Assembly: GCA_032622095.1 (NCBI GenBank)
Contig: CP136063.1
Location: 82,935,980-82,999,979 of the forward strand
Reading direction: 5' to 3'
Source: Siphonodentalium dalli
Taxonomy: Eukaryota; Mollusca; Scaphopoda; Gadilida; Siphonodentaliidae
DNA: 64,000 bases
Positions 32,824 to 45,485 of the stretch are shown piece by piece. Positions within the stretch are counted from its first letter, which is position 1. Each line of letters begins with the position of its first letter. Position numbers and translations under genes: made by a program. The notes below the pieces were generated by a model. It did no database searches. It saw nothing but the letters and a program-made list of their open reading frames with translations, and was not told where the DNA came from.

Positions 32824-33104
32824 TTAACACTTTCTTTACTAATTACTTATTGACGAGTAGTTTGTTTAGGAAATGTTCAGATAATAAGTTCAACTAACAG
32901 CCAATTGTTGAACTTCTATCTGAACATTTCCCACCAGTGAATATATATTCAGACAAATAATTTAAAAATGAATATGAATCCTTTCTTGCTTGTGTTATTT
33001 CTTTGTCTGTCTGATGTCTGCTTATAGTTCCTAACCATCCCTCAAGATGGAGAATGGACAATTCCAATGTATACATTTATAACTGAGGGTAAAGAAAGGG
33101 TTAA
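32824..33104. mobile_element. piggyBac-like MITE, class A
   Basis: TTAACACTTTCTTTACTAAT...GGTAAAGAAAGGGTTAA with the standard interior (GGAAATGTTCAGATAATAAG, TGAACATTTCCCACCA). TTAA at both edges. Confidence 0.75.
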
Positions 33105-34289
33105 TAGGCCATATGGAATTTTATTTTTGGATAATGGTTCTAATGGTGTACGATAATTTCTGACTGACAGCCATGCCTTCCCTTGAAAACTAGATGACCA
33201 AAATAGTTTGCTTCTCAGGGAAACAATTAGAACACAAATTTTCTCAGAAAATTATCTAATGTCTTAAAACGGTATATACACAACCCTTTCGAAATGTTTT
33301 AACAGGTATATTTATTATATTGTTTATTTATCTTTGGGGCTCAGGATATGTAAATGCTTTGTTGATAACTGAACTAGACACTTGTTGATACATTGGTATC
33401 CTTTGTCCCACCTCTAGTTTGCTTTGAGGTCTTGGACAATTTATGAAAATCTTGGAAAAGTCATGAAATTTCATCACTGCGCGTGCCGATAATACACGTG
33501 TGTCAGAAATATGGCTTGTTGTCATTCATCAGCTTTCCGATGAATGGCAACAAACCATATTTCCGAATAAATCCTGAAAAATTACCCATAATTCTGCTGT
33601 GGTTAAGGAGTTATTTAGGGCATTATATATGGCTACTGTAGTCTGGGACTCTCAAATTCGGCCTATGTTTGTGTGAGGCAATAAATATGCCAGTCTCAAA
33701 TGCCCAAAAGATTTTAAGATGTCTATTTCACTATCCTGAGAAGTAAGCTATTTAGTTTATCCATCATGACAGTCACTATTTGTTGTATTTGCTATTACAT
33801 GTATTATGTTATTATGTGCTGACTACCAGTAGAAGGAAGTTTCTACATTAGAAGAGACAAGTCTGGTTGTAATGTTAAAATTGATTAACATTAATATCAC
33901 ACATCATTGGAAAGCTATTTTAGTTCATATATCTATATTTTAATTATAAATACACTGGCAGATAATACTTTTCTCCCATAAAATTAATTACTCCAGCTTA
34001 TTTTCATTATTAACAGGTCTGGCTCTTGTGCAAATCTCACTATATGCAGGTAGTTCAATTTGTACATAATGTGCAAATCTACCTACTTGAATATCAGAAT
34101 ATCAACAAATTTTATTGGGCATAAATATGTATTTCTGTCAGCAAATGCTTGACTGTTGATTTGAGAATATATACTACATGTATATTTCATCCAAAAAAGA
34201 TTTTTAAGCCAAAAGAAACTATTATCAATTGATCGCTTTGATATTGTTTTGGTATCATCTTTAAAAAATTAAAAAATAAGATTTTAGTC
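33105..34289. other. Intergenic; half of a TA-type MITE at 33510-33629
   Basis: 33510-33629 is the right half (GCTTTCCGATGAATGGCAAC to TATTTAGGGCATTA) of the CAGTAATGCCC family. The rest is unassigned AT-rich sequence with no supported gene. Confidence 0.5.
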
Positions 34290-34355
34290 TTAACCCTTTC
34301 AGTGCCAGGGGCCGATCTCATCGGCCCTAATTTACGGTCTGTAAAATCGGCCCTA

Positions 34356-34386
<31 letters not shown>

Positions 34387-34752
34387 TGTGTGGGTTGAAT
34401 TTGTTTTGGGTATGCTTAAGCATGCTATAGCAAATTTAAAAACAAACTGGATAAAACCTTAGGGGCATGTTATAACTCAAAACTATCACCAAGTATTCAT
34501 AGTAATAATTTTGATGCCCATGAAAAACATAAGATTCCCTGGCACTAAACCTACAAAATAAGTCTGTTAAAGAATGTAAGAAAAAATTATTAAAATTGTA
34601 AAAAATAATAACAAATGATGAAAAATTGTTAGGCCAATGCATTCTCTTATATATGCGAGGCGACCTATGGTCGACTCGCATATATAAGAGAATGCATTGG
34701 CACAGGGTATATGGGTTGATACAAAAATCGGACCTGGCACTCAAAGGGTTAA
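34290..34752. mobile_element. piggyBac-like MITE, class C (AGTGCCAGG ends)
   Basis: TTAACCCTTTCAGTGCCAGG...ACCTGGCACTCAAAGGGTTAA, 463 bp, with one near-perfect hairpin module at 34629-34702. Its right TTAA (34749-34752) is also the left TTAA of the next element. Confidence 0.85.
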
Positions 34753-35200
34753 AGGTACTCAATCCGATCAGACGCTCCTAAATTACTTTGGCTTTGGGGG
34801 TAAAAAATATTTCATTCGAAGTCGAGGAACCCACCCATCAAAGCTCAGAGTGATCAGATATCGATTTTTGAAGTTTGTTATTTCTCGAGATGTGTAATAA
34901 TATGTGGTCCAGAAACACGTGGTCAAACGGATGGTCTGGAACAAATTTGCAGATGAAGATGGATAACTTTAAAATCAAGTGTTAATACGGTCAAATTTTG
35001 TGATACTTTAGTGATAATACTGCCATATTTTGTTGAACAAAATGTTGATAAATAACAAGTTTTGGGAAATTTGATACCATAGTGGTCAGCATTATTTTGT
35101 TGCAATAAATTGATTCTGATAACTAAAGCGTATTTTGAAGAAATGTTGTTGTTGTATCTTGATGGTATGGGGACCTTCTGTTCGGATTGAGTACCTTTAA
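34749..35200. mobile_element. TTAA-flanked MITE, class E, sharing its TTAA with neighbour
   Basis: TTAAAGGTACTCAATCCG...CGGATTGAGTACCTTTAA, 452 bp, with a palindromic interior including GGCTTTGGGGGTAAAAAATA. It abuts the class C element through one common TTAA. Confidence 0.8.
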
Positions 35201-36255
35201 CTAAGACTTCAAAAGGAATGTTATATTTGTCAGAAATAGAAAATTTCATGCCAAAACCTTACACATGTAGCTTGATCTGCACATGCACAAGTTGGACTAT
35301 ATAGTCAGATTTGCACATGAACCATTGGTAAACTTGATTTTATCGAATGGAAACATCCATCAACTACCCGCTATCTATATGATGACCTATGAGATACATG
35401 TTATACAGTATAGGCAAAATCATGCTAAATGACAGTTTATCTGTTCAGGATTCAATTACACTAAAAAATGGTCATATAAGCAAAGCTGGCCTATGAAAGG
35501 AATAATTACAGAGGGAGAGGCCACATGGATACAGAACCGAGTGCGGTCTGTGCCAAATCATGAGATAATTATCTGACTTAAAGCACAGTTGTCACAGAGG
35601 GACTGTGTTTTAATGACATACTTGTATATCTACATGTAACTACAAACTTTCACAGATGTATTGTCGACATTTTGCAAATGAGATTTCCAATGATGTGTAA
35701 TATATCACTTTTGACCACCCTTCAACATTGAAACTAGTCCAATCAATTTGAGTCCTTGAAACAGATAGGTGACAGATTTGGAACACATCAGTAAAATAAT
35801 GCAGTGTTTAGACAAATCTCTTGAGTCATTACATTACATTGGTCAGTTGCGATAGCATAAAGAGCTGAATAGACGGAGACAAATTATAAAATGGCTAATT
35901 CATTCTTAATTTATTATTTATTTTGCGATATATAAAGTTTCTGAGAATTTCCCACTATTTTGACCTACCCTTTTAAAATGACCTGCCCAATCATAATTGT
36001 GTAGGTCATTTTGACCTGAACACTTTGGAAAATTATAATCAGGCTTGCCAACATCTAACCATTTATTGTCGCAGATACAAGTAATTTTTTGGCAGAAACA
36101 GCATGAAGCACATGCTTCCATGCTGTATAAGATACTGGTACATACCAGTTATGCATTGTGGTTTGCATTTCATTGTCTTGCCGTTGAGTATGCTAACATA
36201 TATAACATAATGGACACATCGTAGCCCTATGAACACCTCAGTGTTGTCTATATTC
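35201..36255. other. Unassigned intergenic sequence
   Basis: Short words such as TCTGCACATGCACAAGTTGG echo 34020 and 39010-39060, hinting at a low-copy repeat. No supported gene. Confidence 0.4.
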
Positions 36256-36700
36256 CAGGCCTTAAAATATGGTGCCAAACAGGTTCCCGATCCCAGAGGG
36301 TGAATTTAGTGACACTACCCTGCACAGCGGGCCAGCATCAGCAAATTCATCCTCTGGGAACCTCATTCTGCATGGCCTCATCTGCTATGGGACAGATTTA
36401 AGTTCCCAGATGTTGAAGATTGTGATGTGCACACATTGGCACCTCGATTATGCATCGTGTCATCCATCAATTTGGAGATATAGAAAAACTAAATTAAAAA
36501 ATAGAAACTTTCTAAAGAAACTAAACAACTTGTTAATTTGATAATAAAGATACTTTCCAGAGAAGATGCGGCCTAAGCAGAATGAGGTCCCCCCAGAGGG
36601 TGAATTTAGTGGTGCTAGCCCAATGTGCGGGGTAGCATCACTAAATTCACCCTCTGGGGACATCATTCTGCAAATGTCAAACACTCTATTTTCAGGCCTG
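36256..36700. mobile_element. hAT-like composite MITE, exact 8-bp TSD CTATATTC
   Basis: CAGGCCTTAAAATATGG...TATTTTCAGGCCTG. CTATATTC flanks it at 36248-36255 and 36701-36708. It has the same two-hairpin organisation as 32165-32603. Confidence 0.85.
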
Positions 36701-36734
36701 CTATATTCCAATTTCAATGCAACAAGTGACTGTA

Positions 36735-37395
36735 ACATAACTTAATATCTGAACATTTCCCACCAATGTATATGAAACATCCCTCAAGATGGGAGATGGA
36801 CCTTTCCAATGTATACTTTTATAACTGACTGAGAATCCTTTCAGTAAAGAAATGGTTATTTGTCCATTCAGCACTTGTATTATCTGTTCATCTATCTGTC
36901 TTCTGCTCAATTTACCTGATCATCCCTCCATATGAATAATAGACCATATTTCTGATGTATACTTGTATAACTGGGTGGGAGAATCCATTTAGAAAAGAAA
37001 CAGTTAATTTACCCAGGATCCCCTTAAATAAGCATTAGGTTACCTGGGATCTCGTGGAATGAGCATCAGGTTAACCGGGATCTCAAAATCATACCAATCT
37101 ATCATGTGGTCACAAATTCAACTATTAACAAATCACACCTTTAATGGCTTTATTACCTTTCTATACTAAATATTCATTGATTAGTATTTCCTTTAAGAAA
37201 TGTTCAGATAATAAGTTCAACAAATGACCATATTATCTGAACGCTCCCACCAATGAAACTGAATCATTCTGCTCTTGTATTATCTGTGTTTCTGTCTGTT
37301 GTCTGCTTTTTATTACTTTAACACCCCTCCAAATGAATAATAGACTCTGCCAATGTTACTTTTATAAATGAATGTGAGAATCCAGTCAGAAAAAA
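36735..37395. mobile_element. Two degraded class A TTAA MITEs
   Basis: 36735-37010 and ~37155-37395 keep the class A interior (CCCCTCCAAATGAATAATAG, GAATGGGAGAATCCATTTAG variants), but their TTAA ends are eroded. Confidence 0.6.
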
Positions 37396-37398
37396 AAA

Positions 37399-37807
37399 CT
37401 GAATATAGTGTGCTTGTCATTTGCAGAATGACGTTCCCAGAGGGTGAATTTAGTGACGCTATCCCGCATATGACGCTATCCCGCTAAATTCACCCTCTGG
37501 GGACCTCATTCTGATTGAGCCTCATCTTCTCTGGAAAGTTTCTTTATTATCAAATTTCTATAGAAACTTCTTCACATAGATTCTATTTCTTTTTTAGTTT
37601 AGTTTCTCTATATCCCTAAATTGGCAGAGGACACATTGTATAATCATGGTTCCCAATGGGTGTACATCACAATATTCACCATTTGGGAACTTCAATCTGA
37701 GTCTATTCTCCCATAGCAGATGAGGCCTGCTATGCGTGATAGCGACACTAAATTCACCCTCTGGGGACCTCATTCTGCAAATGACTGACACACTAAACTC
37801 AGGTTTG
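37399..37807. mobile_element. Composite hAT-like MITE, left end damaged
   Basis: The right end is GACACACTAAACTCAGGTTTG, with two GAGGGTGAATTTAG hairpins as in the 32165 and 36256 copies. The left terminus abuts a class A MITE and has lost its TSD. Confidence 0.65.
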
Positions 37808-38325
37808 TCCATACATTATCTTTCATTTTCCATCTGGTACCTGTCCTCTCAGTCTCTTTGAAAAGCTGATCAAAATCCTAACGGATGTACATCTCTAGAT
37901 TTGTCGATTATATTTCATTTCTATGATGACGCGGTATTCCCAACATGATGTAATAAATAAACCGTTTCAAATATGGAGTGGATACCTGGCGCAGTAAATG
38001 TTTGTGAGAATCGTATTATTTAGAAATAGTTATCAATACAAGAAGATGCGAAATAATAATCAGTCACGAATATCGATGACTGATAAAAACTCGAAGATGA
38101 TGTCTCCTACATGTATATTGCGATGAGTAAAATGAATTATGGATATATCATCTGTATTCAGTTTTTCAACATTAGTTGTATTTGACAATGCATGGGAAAA
38201 TTGTTAACATGTCATTGACCTCTGATCTCTGAAGTGATCTGTTATGCCAATACCAATGAAATCGCGCATACTCTGCACCATTCTCCAATGAAATGGAGGG
38301 GATCACATCAATATAGAAACTGCTT
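37808..38325. other. Unassigned intergenic sequence
   Basis: No gene or repeat recognised with confidence. Confidence 0.4.
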
Positions 38326-38689
38326 TTAACCCTTTACCCAACAGAAGGGCCCTGTGCCAATGCATTCTCTTATATATGCGAGTCGACCATAGGTCGCCTC
38401 GCATATATAAGAGAATGCATTGGCTTAACACATTAAACATTATAAAATTGTTAAAGATTTTGTTTAGGCCAATGCATTCTCTTATATATGCGAGGCGACC
38501 TATGGTCGACTCGCATATATAAGAGAATGCATTGGCACAGGGCATAACTGTAACTATCACAATGTGGTCAAGGAGCCGGTTCCAATGATATCCATATTTG
38601 TATGGTTCTATTGAGACGGACCGAAGATATTTTAGGCTGTTGAAGCTTTATTTGGCCGGTTTTGGCCGGTTTGTTGGGTAAAGGGTTAA
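38326..38689. mobile_element. piggyBac-like MITE, class B, inverted copy of 20643-21042
   Basis: TTAACCCTTTACCCAACAG...TGTTGGGTAAAGGGTTAA with two hairpin modules (38354-38425, 38466-38537) and the GGCCGGTTTTGGCCGG segment, in the opposite orientation to the intronic copy. Confidence 0.85.
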
Positions 38690-39849
38690 ATCAAAAATCT
38701 AGAGACGGACATCCGTCACGATTAATTTCAGCTTTTCAAAGAGACTGCTGTCTGCTGTAAATATCGAACATTTTTACATTATTTATTCATTCGTTTAACC
38801 CTTTGATAACTGAATACTCACTGTTAAGTAGTCACATTATTCCTATTGATTCATTTGTTTGTACTCTACGCTAACAGGGTTCAACAAACAGGGTCTGTGT
38901 TCACATTATTGGCTGCATTCCTACAAATGAATCCTTAGAGTACTTCTCTTCATACTGTCCTAATATTATTTGAATATCCCCCTACTAATTGATGGATCAT
39001 TCCAGTCCTATTAGAATTGAACAGGTCTGGCTTTTGTGCAATTTGACTGTATAGTCTGTTTTGCACATACTAGTAATATACAAATGGAGCTGTCATGTTT
39101 TGGTATAAGATTTCCTATTTCTAACATGAGTCTTTCTTTTTAAAATACTGTTAGATAATGCTCACTATATCAGTTGATACTGGAATCAGTAATTCTTCAA
39201 AATAAAGTGATTTTATGGAGTTTGTAGATAATTCCAAAAAACTTATTCTGATCATCAAAAATTCATTTTTGGCTCAAAATTTTCCCAAATGACAACTGAT
39301 GATTATTCTCATATAAAATGATACAAATCAAACAATACGTGACGGAAAAAATATATACTTCATATTCACAGAAAATTAGACGATAAATTGATATAGCTTG
39401 ACTATCTAGTCAGAATGGACACACATAATGAACTACTGATAAGAATTACGAATAGCTCACAGTAGTCATAAATTTTTGGACAGTCCAAAAACCTTTTCAC
39501 AGAGTTGACTACGAGTCCGTTTCTTGCCACTCGCATTAATTTTGAAGATGCTGTTAAGTTTACTATGATTATTTTATACATCATTATGTTGCAATCATGT
39601 CACAGTCAATGGTTGCCTCGATGATTTCTTGGAAAGCTCCCATGTCCATGCTTGGCTTCTCAAAACCCTAATTGTAACTATGGATATTATGGCAAAACGA
39701 CAACTGATAGAAAATACACAAATTCTAGTGATGCTGTATCCTATTCGTAATTCTTATCAGTAGTAGTTAGTTATGTTAGGTGTCCATTTGCACATGAGCA
39801 AATCTGTTGAATGGGAGAATTCACCAGTAATATATAGAGGATATGAAAT
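38690..39849. other. Unassigned intergenic sequence
   Basis: No coding signal beyond short chance frames. ACAGGTCTGGCTTTTGTGCA repeats a phrase at 34014. Confidence 0.4.
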
Positions 39850-39975
39850 GAGTGTTTCTCTCATATGATATTTATGAAACGAGTCTAAGAATTTTAAGTT
39901 TTCTCGAGCCTCCGGCGAGAGAAAACTGAAAATTCATGACTAGTTTCATAAATATCATATGAGAGAAACACGAAT
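39850..39975. repeat. Long hairpin around TCGAGCCTCCGGCGAGAG
   Basis: GTGTTTCTCTCATATGATAT and its inverse ATATCATATGAGAGAAACAC flank a CG-rich loop. It is probably a dispersed palindromic repeat. The right half recurs near 40200-40245 (TACATATTCTATTTATCGTA). Confidence 0.6.
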
Positions 39976-40796
39976 TACATATTCTATTTATCATATGACA
40001 CCTATAAATTGATTATGATGTCCAAAACGCACACAAATCACTAAATAGCTACATGTATATGACAACGGCAGCAAAAGGTTAATGTGACGTCACTTCATTG
40101 CACCGGAAGCCCAATTACACCTGGTGAACTAGCAGAAATAATATGCACGTGAAGATATAGTGCGCTATTCTGTTCTCAGTTTGTGACATTATATCGTATG
40201 TTTATTAGATAAATACGAATTACATATTCTATTTATCGTATAACAATGTCCAAAACTATATATTTCAAGATTATAATTGCAAGAATTTCGGCATCGCGTT
40301 GATTGACGCGCACGAATTTTACCTGCATTTAGGCAGAGATGCGGCTCGGCCCCCGGCTGACATTCAGCCAATCAGAACACACTTTTTGTCAACAAACCAA
40401 TCAAATTATCGGAAGGTGATATTAATTAGTAATTGATTGTTTATGACATAGTTTCCAACGTAAATAATGATTGAGTCATATGATAAAAGTGTTTATAAGA
40501 CCATTATCATATATGAGACTGATAGTATTTCACATACTTTTGAACAAATCTTTAAAAGGCCTTGACAGAGATCGCTGCTCACTTTATGTTTGAATTATGC
40601 AATTGACGATGAATCATAACAATCGTATCATTGAGGTTTTCAAAGGACAGTGCTTTAATTCATGATTTTACTTGTTCTAAAATTAGTTTTGCAGCAAATG
40701 AAATGTGCCATAGGTCAGTATTGAGAATTTGACATGATCGATTAGGTAGTTTTTAAGCGCTGTGGTTAATTACCGATTGTGCTTATATAATATTAA
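39976..40796. other. Unassigned intergenic sequence
   Basis: A repeated GAATTACATATTCTATTTATC occurs at 39973 and 40208. No gene recognised. Confidence 0.4.
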
Positions 40797-41064
40797 TCCT
40801 TTCTATACTAATAATTCATTGATGAGTATTTCCCTTTGAAAATAAATAAGATAGGCCAATCTGACATCAGGCCTTAAAATCCATATTATTCTGTGAATAT
40901 CAAAATATTGTAAATTCTGCAGCAAATCAGCTGCTTTTATGAGAATCAAACTGAGAATCATAATCAAACTGAGAATCATGTTTCTGATTCTCATAAGATT
41001 TTAAGCCCTGAATGTATACATTTATAACTTAAACTGAGTGGGAGAATCCATTTAGTATAGAACC
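40797..41064. mobile_element. Class A TTAA MITE, disrupted
   Basis: It starts TTAATCCTTTCTATACTAAT and ends CCATTTAGTATAGAA. The middle is replaced by an ACTGAGAATCATAATCAA-type repeat and a TTTTAAG inverted repeat. Confidence 0.55.
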
Positions 41065-41290
41065 CTTCCATGATTGGAGATTCCTTAAATTTAGCAAAAA
41101 CTCTGTTCCATAGAGAGCCTAGCATATATAAGATAATTGGCCTAACAATATTTACCTTGACCTTGTAAGCCAGTGCATTCTCTTATATATTATGAGAGGC
41201 TCCCTATGAGAGACTCGCATATATAAGCGAATGCACTAGCACAGGATCTTTTATGCTGCACCAGCACAGCTCCCATCATGAAAGGGTTAA
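41061..41290. mobile_element. Class D TTAA MITE abutting the class A copy
   Basis: It opens AACCCTTCCATGATTGGAGA and ends CATCATGAAAGGGTTAA. It contains the hairpin module in degraded form. Its left end is fused to the class A right end, as if they once shared a TTAA. Confidence 0.65.
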
Positions 41291-41338
41291 ACAGATGATA
41301 ATAAATATATATCACTACAGTGAATTGATAGCATTATA

Positions 41339-41642
41339 CAGTAATACCCTAAATAATCGACTCCTTAACCACAGCAGAATTATGGGTAATTTTTCAGGAT
41401 TTAGTCGGAAATATGGCTTGTTGCCATTCATCGGAAAGCTCTCCCTGTCGCAATATATAAACATTCACACATGCTTAATTATCATCAGATCTCCGCAAAC
41501 CCTTAATTCATTAACAGGTAATCAGCAATCACCTCTCGGAGCTTTCCGATGAATGGCAACAAGCCATATTTCCGACTAAATCCTGAAAAATTACCCATTA
41601 ATTCTGCTGTGGTTAAGGAGTCGATTATTTAGGGCATTACTG
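41339..41642. mobile_element. TA-type palindromic MITE with internal insert
   Basis: TA-CAGTAATACCCTAAATAATC...TATTTAGGGCATTACTG-TA. About 100 bp of extra sequence sits at the hairpin apex. Confidence 0.8.
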
Positions 41643-42969
41643 TAGTATCGTGTTGAGCTGATGAGGTCATAACGCTTGATAAAATCACAAAGCTGACTAT
41701 GTTCGATCGTACGTTGGGTTTTTCTCAAACAAAATGTCATTGTGGGATAGACTTATGTCCAGTTACACTTTCGCATGCCCATAATTTAACTGAGATAGGA
41801 AAAGTTCTAAATATACCTTCAAATAGTTCAATATTGTATCAACGATTACAGTAACAATGAACATTTTGACAATAGGGATGAGTGTGAATTTTAGCCCCCT
41901 GTGAATTAAAAATTGCGAGTGCATACTGGTGCGAGAACAATCGCTCCCGTCTCCTGGGAATTACATATATGTTGATCCAGAGATCTGACCTTGTCACTGA
42001 GATATGATGAAGTGACCTGATCAATTCGCTGCAGTAAAAGCACATGCACACGGCATCATTAGTGTTTTCTGCATTGTTGGCGTCAAGATATAAAGTTGGT
42101 TGTCGCTGAATTACATAATATTTTGGGCTTCCTGATTTGTTTGTATTGTGTAATTATGCTAATCGTGTAGTGTGATACTCAAACTTTTCAATCCGAAGTT
42201 AATTTGAAGCATTCACAATGTTGAATCGAACAGCCCTGTCAGGTTAGATCCATTTCCTGTATCTCTTTCACTCTCCGTAATCATAAGTGAAGAAACTTCT
42301 GAGTAAACATACCATGTTAAATTGGGGACACATTTGTATTCTTGTGTTATACACTTTCATCAAGATCGATGCTTGCTTTCTGAATGGTGGGGGGGGGGGG
42401 GTGGGGTGGGTGTCGATATGCCACCCGGAACTTTATTTTCCCACCCGGAACTTTACTAGATATTACAGCACTGTTTCAGAACACCGGCACGTCACGTTGC
42501 TACGGCGAAAGAGAGAAACAAGTCAACGTAAAATCTGCCCACTGTTATCGTTCCAAAAGAGCTAGAAGATTCGGTCTTTTCTGGTTATAAATAAACTCTG
42601 TATAATATGCTCCTGTTCTTGTTTCAGCAAATCAATACCGATTTTTTGCAATACGTACTTAATTGTAATTTTGATAATTTGGATTTCGCCAAAATCAGCC
42701 ATTGTTTTCAGAAAGTCTCGCTTTCATTCATCATTTCCGCTTCTTTTTTTTAAAATATTGAGTGGGGCTTGTATGAATAATTATTATTGAGTGCAGAATG
42801 TGAATAATTAATGGTTTGGCAGGAAGCTATTGATTGGTCGAGCAACACACTCTTTGATGCACATTGGTTGGATTTCTCCCATTTGAAATAATTTATTCCA
42901 TGATTGTCTCAAAACCATAAGTTGAAAGTAATGAAAATTATGTCTAGTTTTAATAAGACTGGGAATTTT
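41643..42969. other. Unassigned intergenic sequence with poly-G tract
   Basis: A G-rich run (42386-42412) precedes a doubled CCACCCGGAACTTTA. Open frames here depend on the homopolymer. No supported gene. Confidence 0.4.
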
Positions 42970-43205
42970 CTATATCCCCTAATTTGCAGAAGATAAAATG
43001 CATAATGGAGGTGACTAATGGGTGAAAATCGCCAATTTCAACTGGGGAATCTGATCCTAGGTCTCCCATATCAGTTGAGTCCTAAGCAGAATGAGGTTCC
43101 CAGAGTGTGAATTTGGTGATGCTAGCCCACCATGAAGGATAGTGTCACTAAATTCACCCTCTGAGGACCTCTTTTTGCAAATGTTAGATACACTGTTTGC
43201 AGGCT
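42970..43205. mobile_element. Partial composite hAT-like MITE
   Basis: TATCCCCTAATTTGCAGAAG, then the GCAGAATGAGGTTCCCAGAG hairpin, ending TTTGCAGGCTTG. The left terminus is missing. Confidence 0.6.
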
Positions 43206-43789
43206 TGTTCTAATTCAGCGTCAGAAGCAGAAATTGTGACGGCATCTGCATGGGCGTTTAATATTGAAGATTTATTATATTACAAATACATTTATTTAAC
43301 TAAAAAAAAACGTTCCTCATGACTTAAAAATATCTTTGTTTATTGTTTTTATTCTAAAATATTATATAAAAATCTCATGTACTTTCACAGCTGGAAACTT
43401 TTCTTTTGAAGACATGACCATGCTTATGTACTTAAGCTAATTGAATATAAAAGTTGGAATTAGCCAATTAATGACATGACTGCTGTGCTAAATTAGAACA
43501 AAGAACTTATTGGACAGCACCATTGATAACACATTGCTTAGGGCCCTGCGAATATTCTAGATTTGATGTCCTGATTCAATTTTTTTTTTAATATACAATT
43601 TTCCCCATCATTGATACATTGTTGTGAATTTTGTGCAGGGTGGGTGAAATATAGAGTGATGCATCTGCAGTGTTTGTTGCAACAAGCATATTGTGCTAAA
43701 TTATAATTGGTTGGTTGATTTAGCCTATGTAACGTCTAAATGGCACATAACAGACGAAGTGTCCCAAGAATTTTATTATTATTGGTACT

Positions 43790-44208
43790 TGATTAATTAT
43801 GTAATCTGAAATGGTATGGGCATGTAAACTGTATAAGTGGAGCATATTAAATCATGTGCCTAATTATGTTATCTGGATGGGTATGAGCATATATACTGTA
43901 TAAGTGGAACATATTAAATCATGTGCCTAATTAGGGTAATCTGGAATGGTATGGGCATGTAAACTGTATAAGTGGAGCATATTAAATCATGTGCCTAATT
44001 ATGTAATCTGAAATGGTATGAGCATATATACTGTATAAGTGGAACATATTAAATCATGTGCCTAATTAGGGTAATCTGGAATGGTATGGGCATATAAACT
44101 GTATAAGTGGAGCATATTAAATCATGTGCCTAATTATGTAATCTGAAATGGTATGAGCATATATACTGTATAAGTGGAACATATTAAATCATGTGCCTAA
44201 TTTGAATT
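43790..44208 (+). repeat. Minisatellite, ~65-bp unit, about 6 copies
   Basis: Units read AATCTGAAATGGTATGGGCA, then TAAACTGTATAAGTGGAGCA, then TATTAAATCATGTGCCTAAT. Two unit types (GGGCATGTAAAC and GAGCATATATAC) alternate, giving a ~130-bp higher-order period. Confidence 0.85.
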
Positions 44209-44276
44209 ATCATGCCGAAATTTTAAATGTGTTCTGCAACTTATAACTTCATTGCAATATTTTCTGAAAAGTGACC

Positions 44277-44829
44277 GTAACCCTTTCTATGCTAAATACT
44301 CATTGATGAGTGGTTCACTAAAGCTGCCTTCACAGACCTACGGCTGACGCATGTGGCAAACTCATGTGGCTATCTGCTTTCACAGCCACAGGCACGTTTC
44401 AAACCATACATATATCACTGGCGCTTCCACAGGATTGCGGCTGCCACAGTTAAAACACATTCAATTTAAAACAGTTTTGAAATCAACTTTAACCCTGTGA
44501 ATGCATGCAGCCACTACATGTTGTGAAAACAGATAGCTGCATGCTCTGGCACATTCCTCAGCCACAGGTCTGTAAAAGCAGCAGGAGATGTTCAGATATT
44601 GAGTTGAACAAACGACCATCGGTCATTTTTTTAACTTTATATTATCTGAACATTTCCAAGCAATGAATATGAGTCCTTCTGCACTTGTGTTATCTTTCTG
44701 TCATACTGTTATCTGCTAATCTATCATGAACACCCCTCCAAATGAATAATAGACCATTCCTATGTACAATTATACATGTATGTACATTATAACTGAATGG
44801 GAGAATCTATTTAGTAATGAAAGGGTTAA
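44277..44829. mobile_element. Class A TTAA MITE with nested hairpin element
   Basis: GTAACCCTTTCTATGCTAAA at the left (TTAA mutated to GTAA) and GTAATGAAAGGGTTAA at the right. A foreign hairpin (44322-44582; CTTCACAGACC...GGTCTGTAAAAG) interrupts it. Confidence 0.7.
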
Positions 44830-44998
44830 AATATGCTGTTAATAATATTACGCAGCTTCAGTTTGATTAATTGCAGCCAAAATATCATCCCTGCATTATT
44901 GCTGAAACTGTTGTCTTCATAAGTTATTCAACTGATTTCTATCCTGGAAACGTGCTGATCTTTGAGTAACTATCTGTGCCTTTCCGCATGCAGTTTGC

Positions 44999-45485
44999 TT
45001 AAAGGTACTCAATCCGTAAAGAGGGTCCCCATCTCAACAGATTCCAACAACAACAATCCGATCAGAGGGTCCTATTTTACTATTTCTTTGGCTTTGGGGG
45101 TAAAAAATATTTGATTCGAGTCGAGGAACCCATCAAACAAAGCTCAGAGTTATTAGATATTGATTTTTGAAATTTGTTAATTGCTCGAGATGAGTACTAA
45201 TAACTGCCGTCAATTTGGTAACCTGCTCGAGATTTTACGCCAAAACTCTATTCAAACAGACAAGGATGGATAACTCTATAATCAAGTGGTAATAATAACG
45301 AAATTTTGACTGTCTTCTGGGCCAGAAAGAATTCCTGATAATGAAAAATAATAGATTTCTAAAATCGATATCTAACAAATCTGAGCTTTGATGGGTGACT
45401 TCCTCGACTTGAATCAAATATTTTTTACCCCCGAAGCCATTGAAATAGTAATTGAGAGGAGTTTTATCGGATTGAGTACCTTTAA
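44999..45485. mobile_element. TTAA-flanked MITE, class E
   Basis: TTAAAGGTACTCAATCCG...CGGATTGAGTACCTTTAA, 487 bp, strongly palindromic (GGCTTTGGGGGTAAAAAATA against its inverse near 45430). Confidence 0.8.

Noticed and set aside
42287-42590. Gly-rich frames across a poly-G run
   Set aside because: Depend on homopolymer length and lack any domain.
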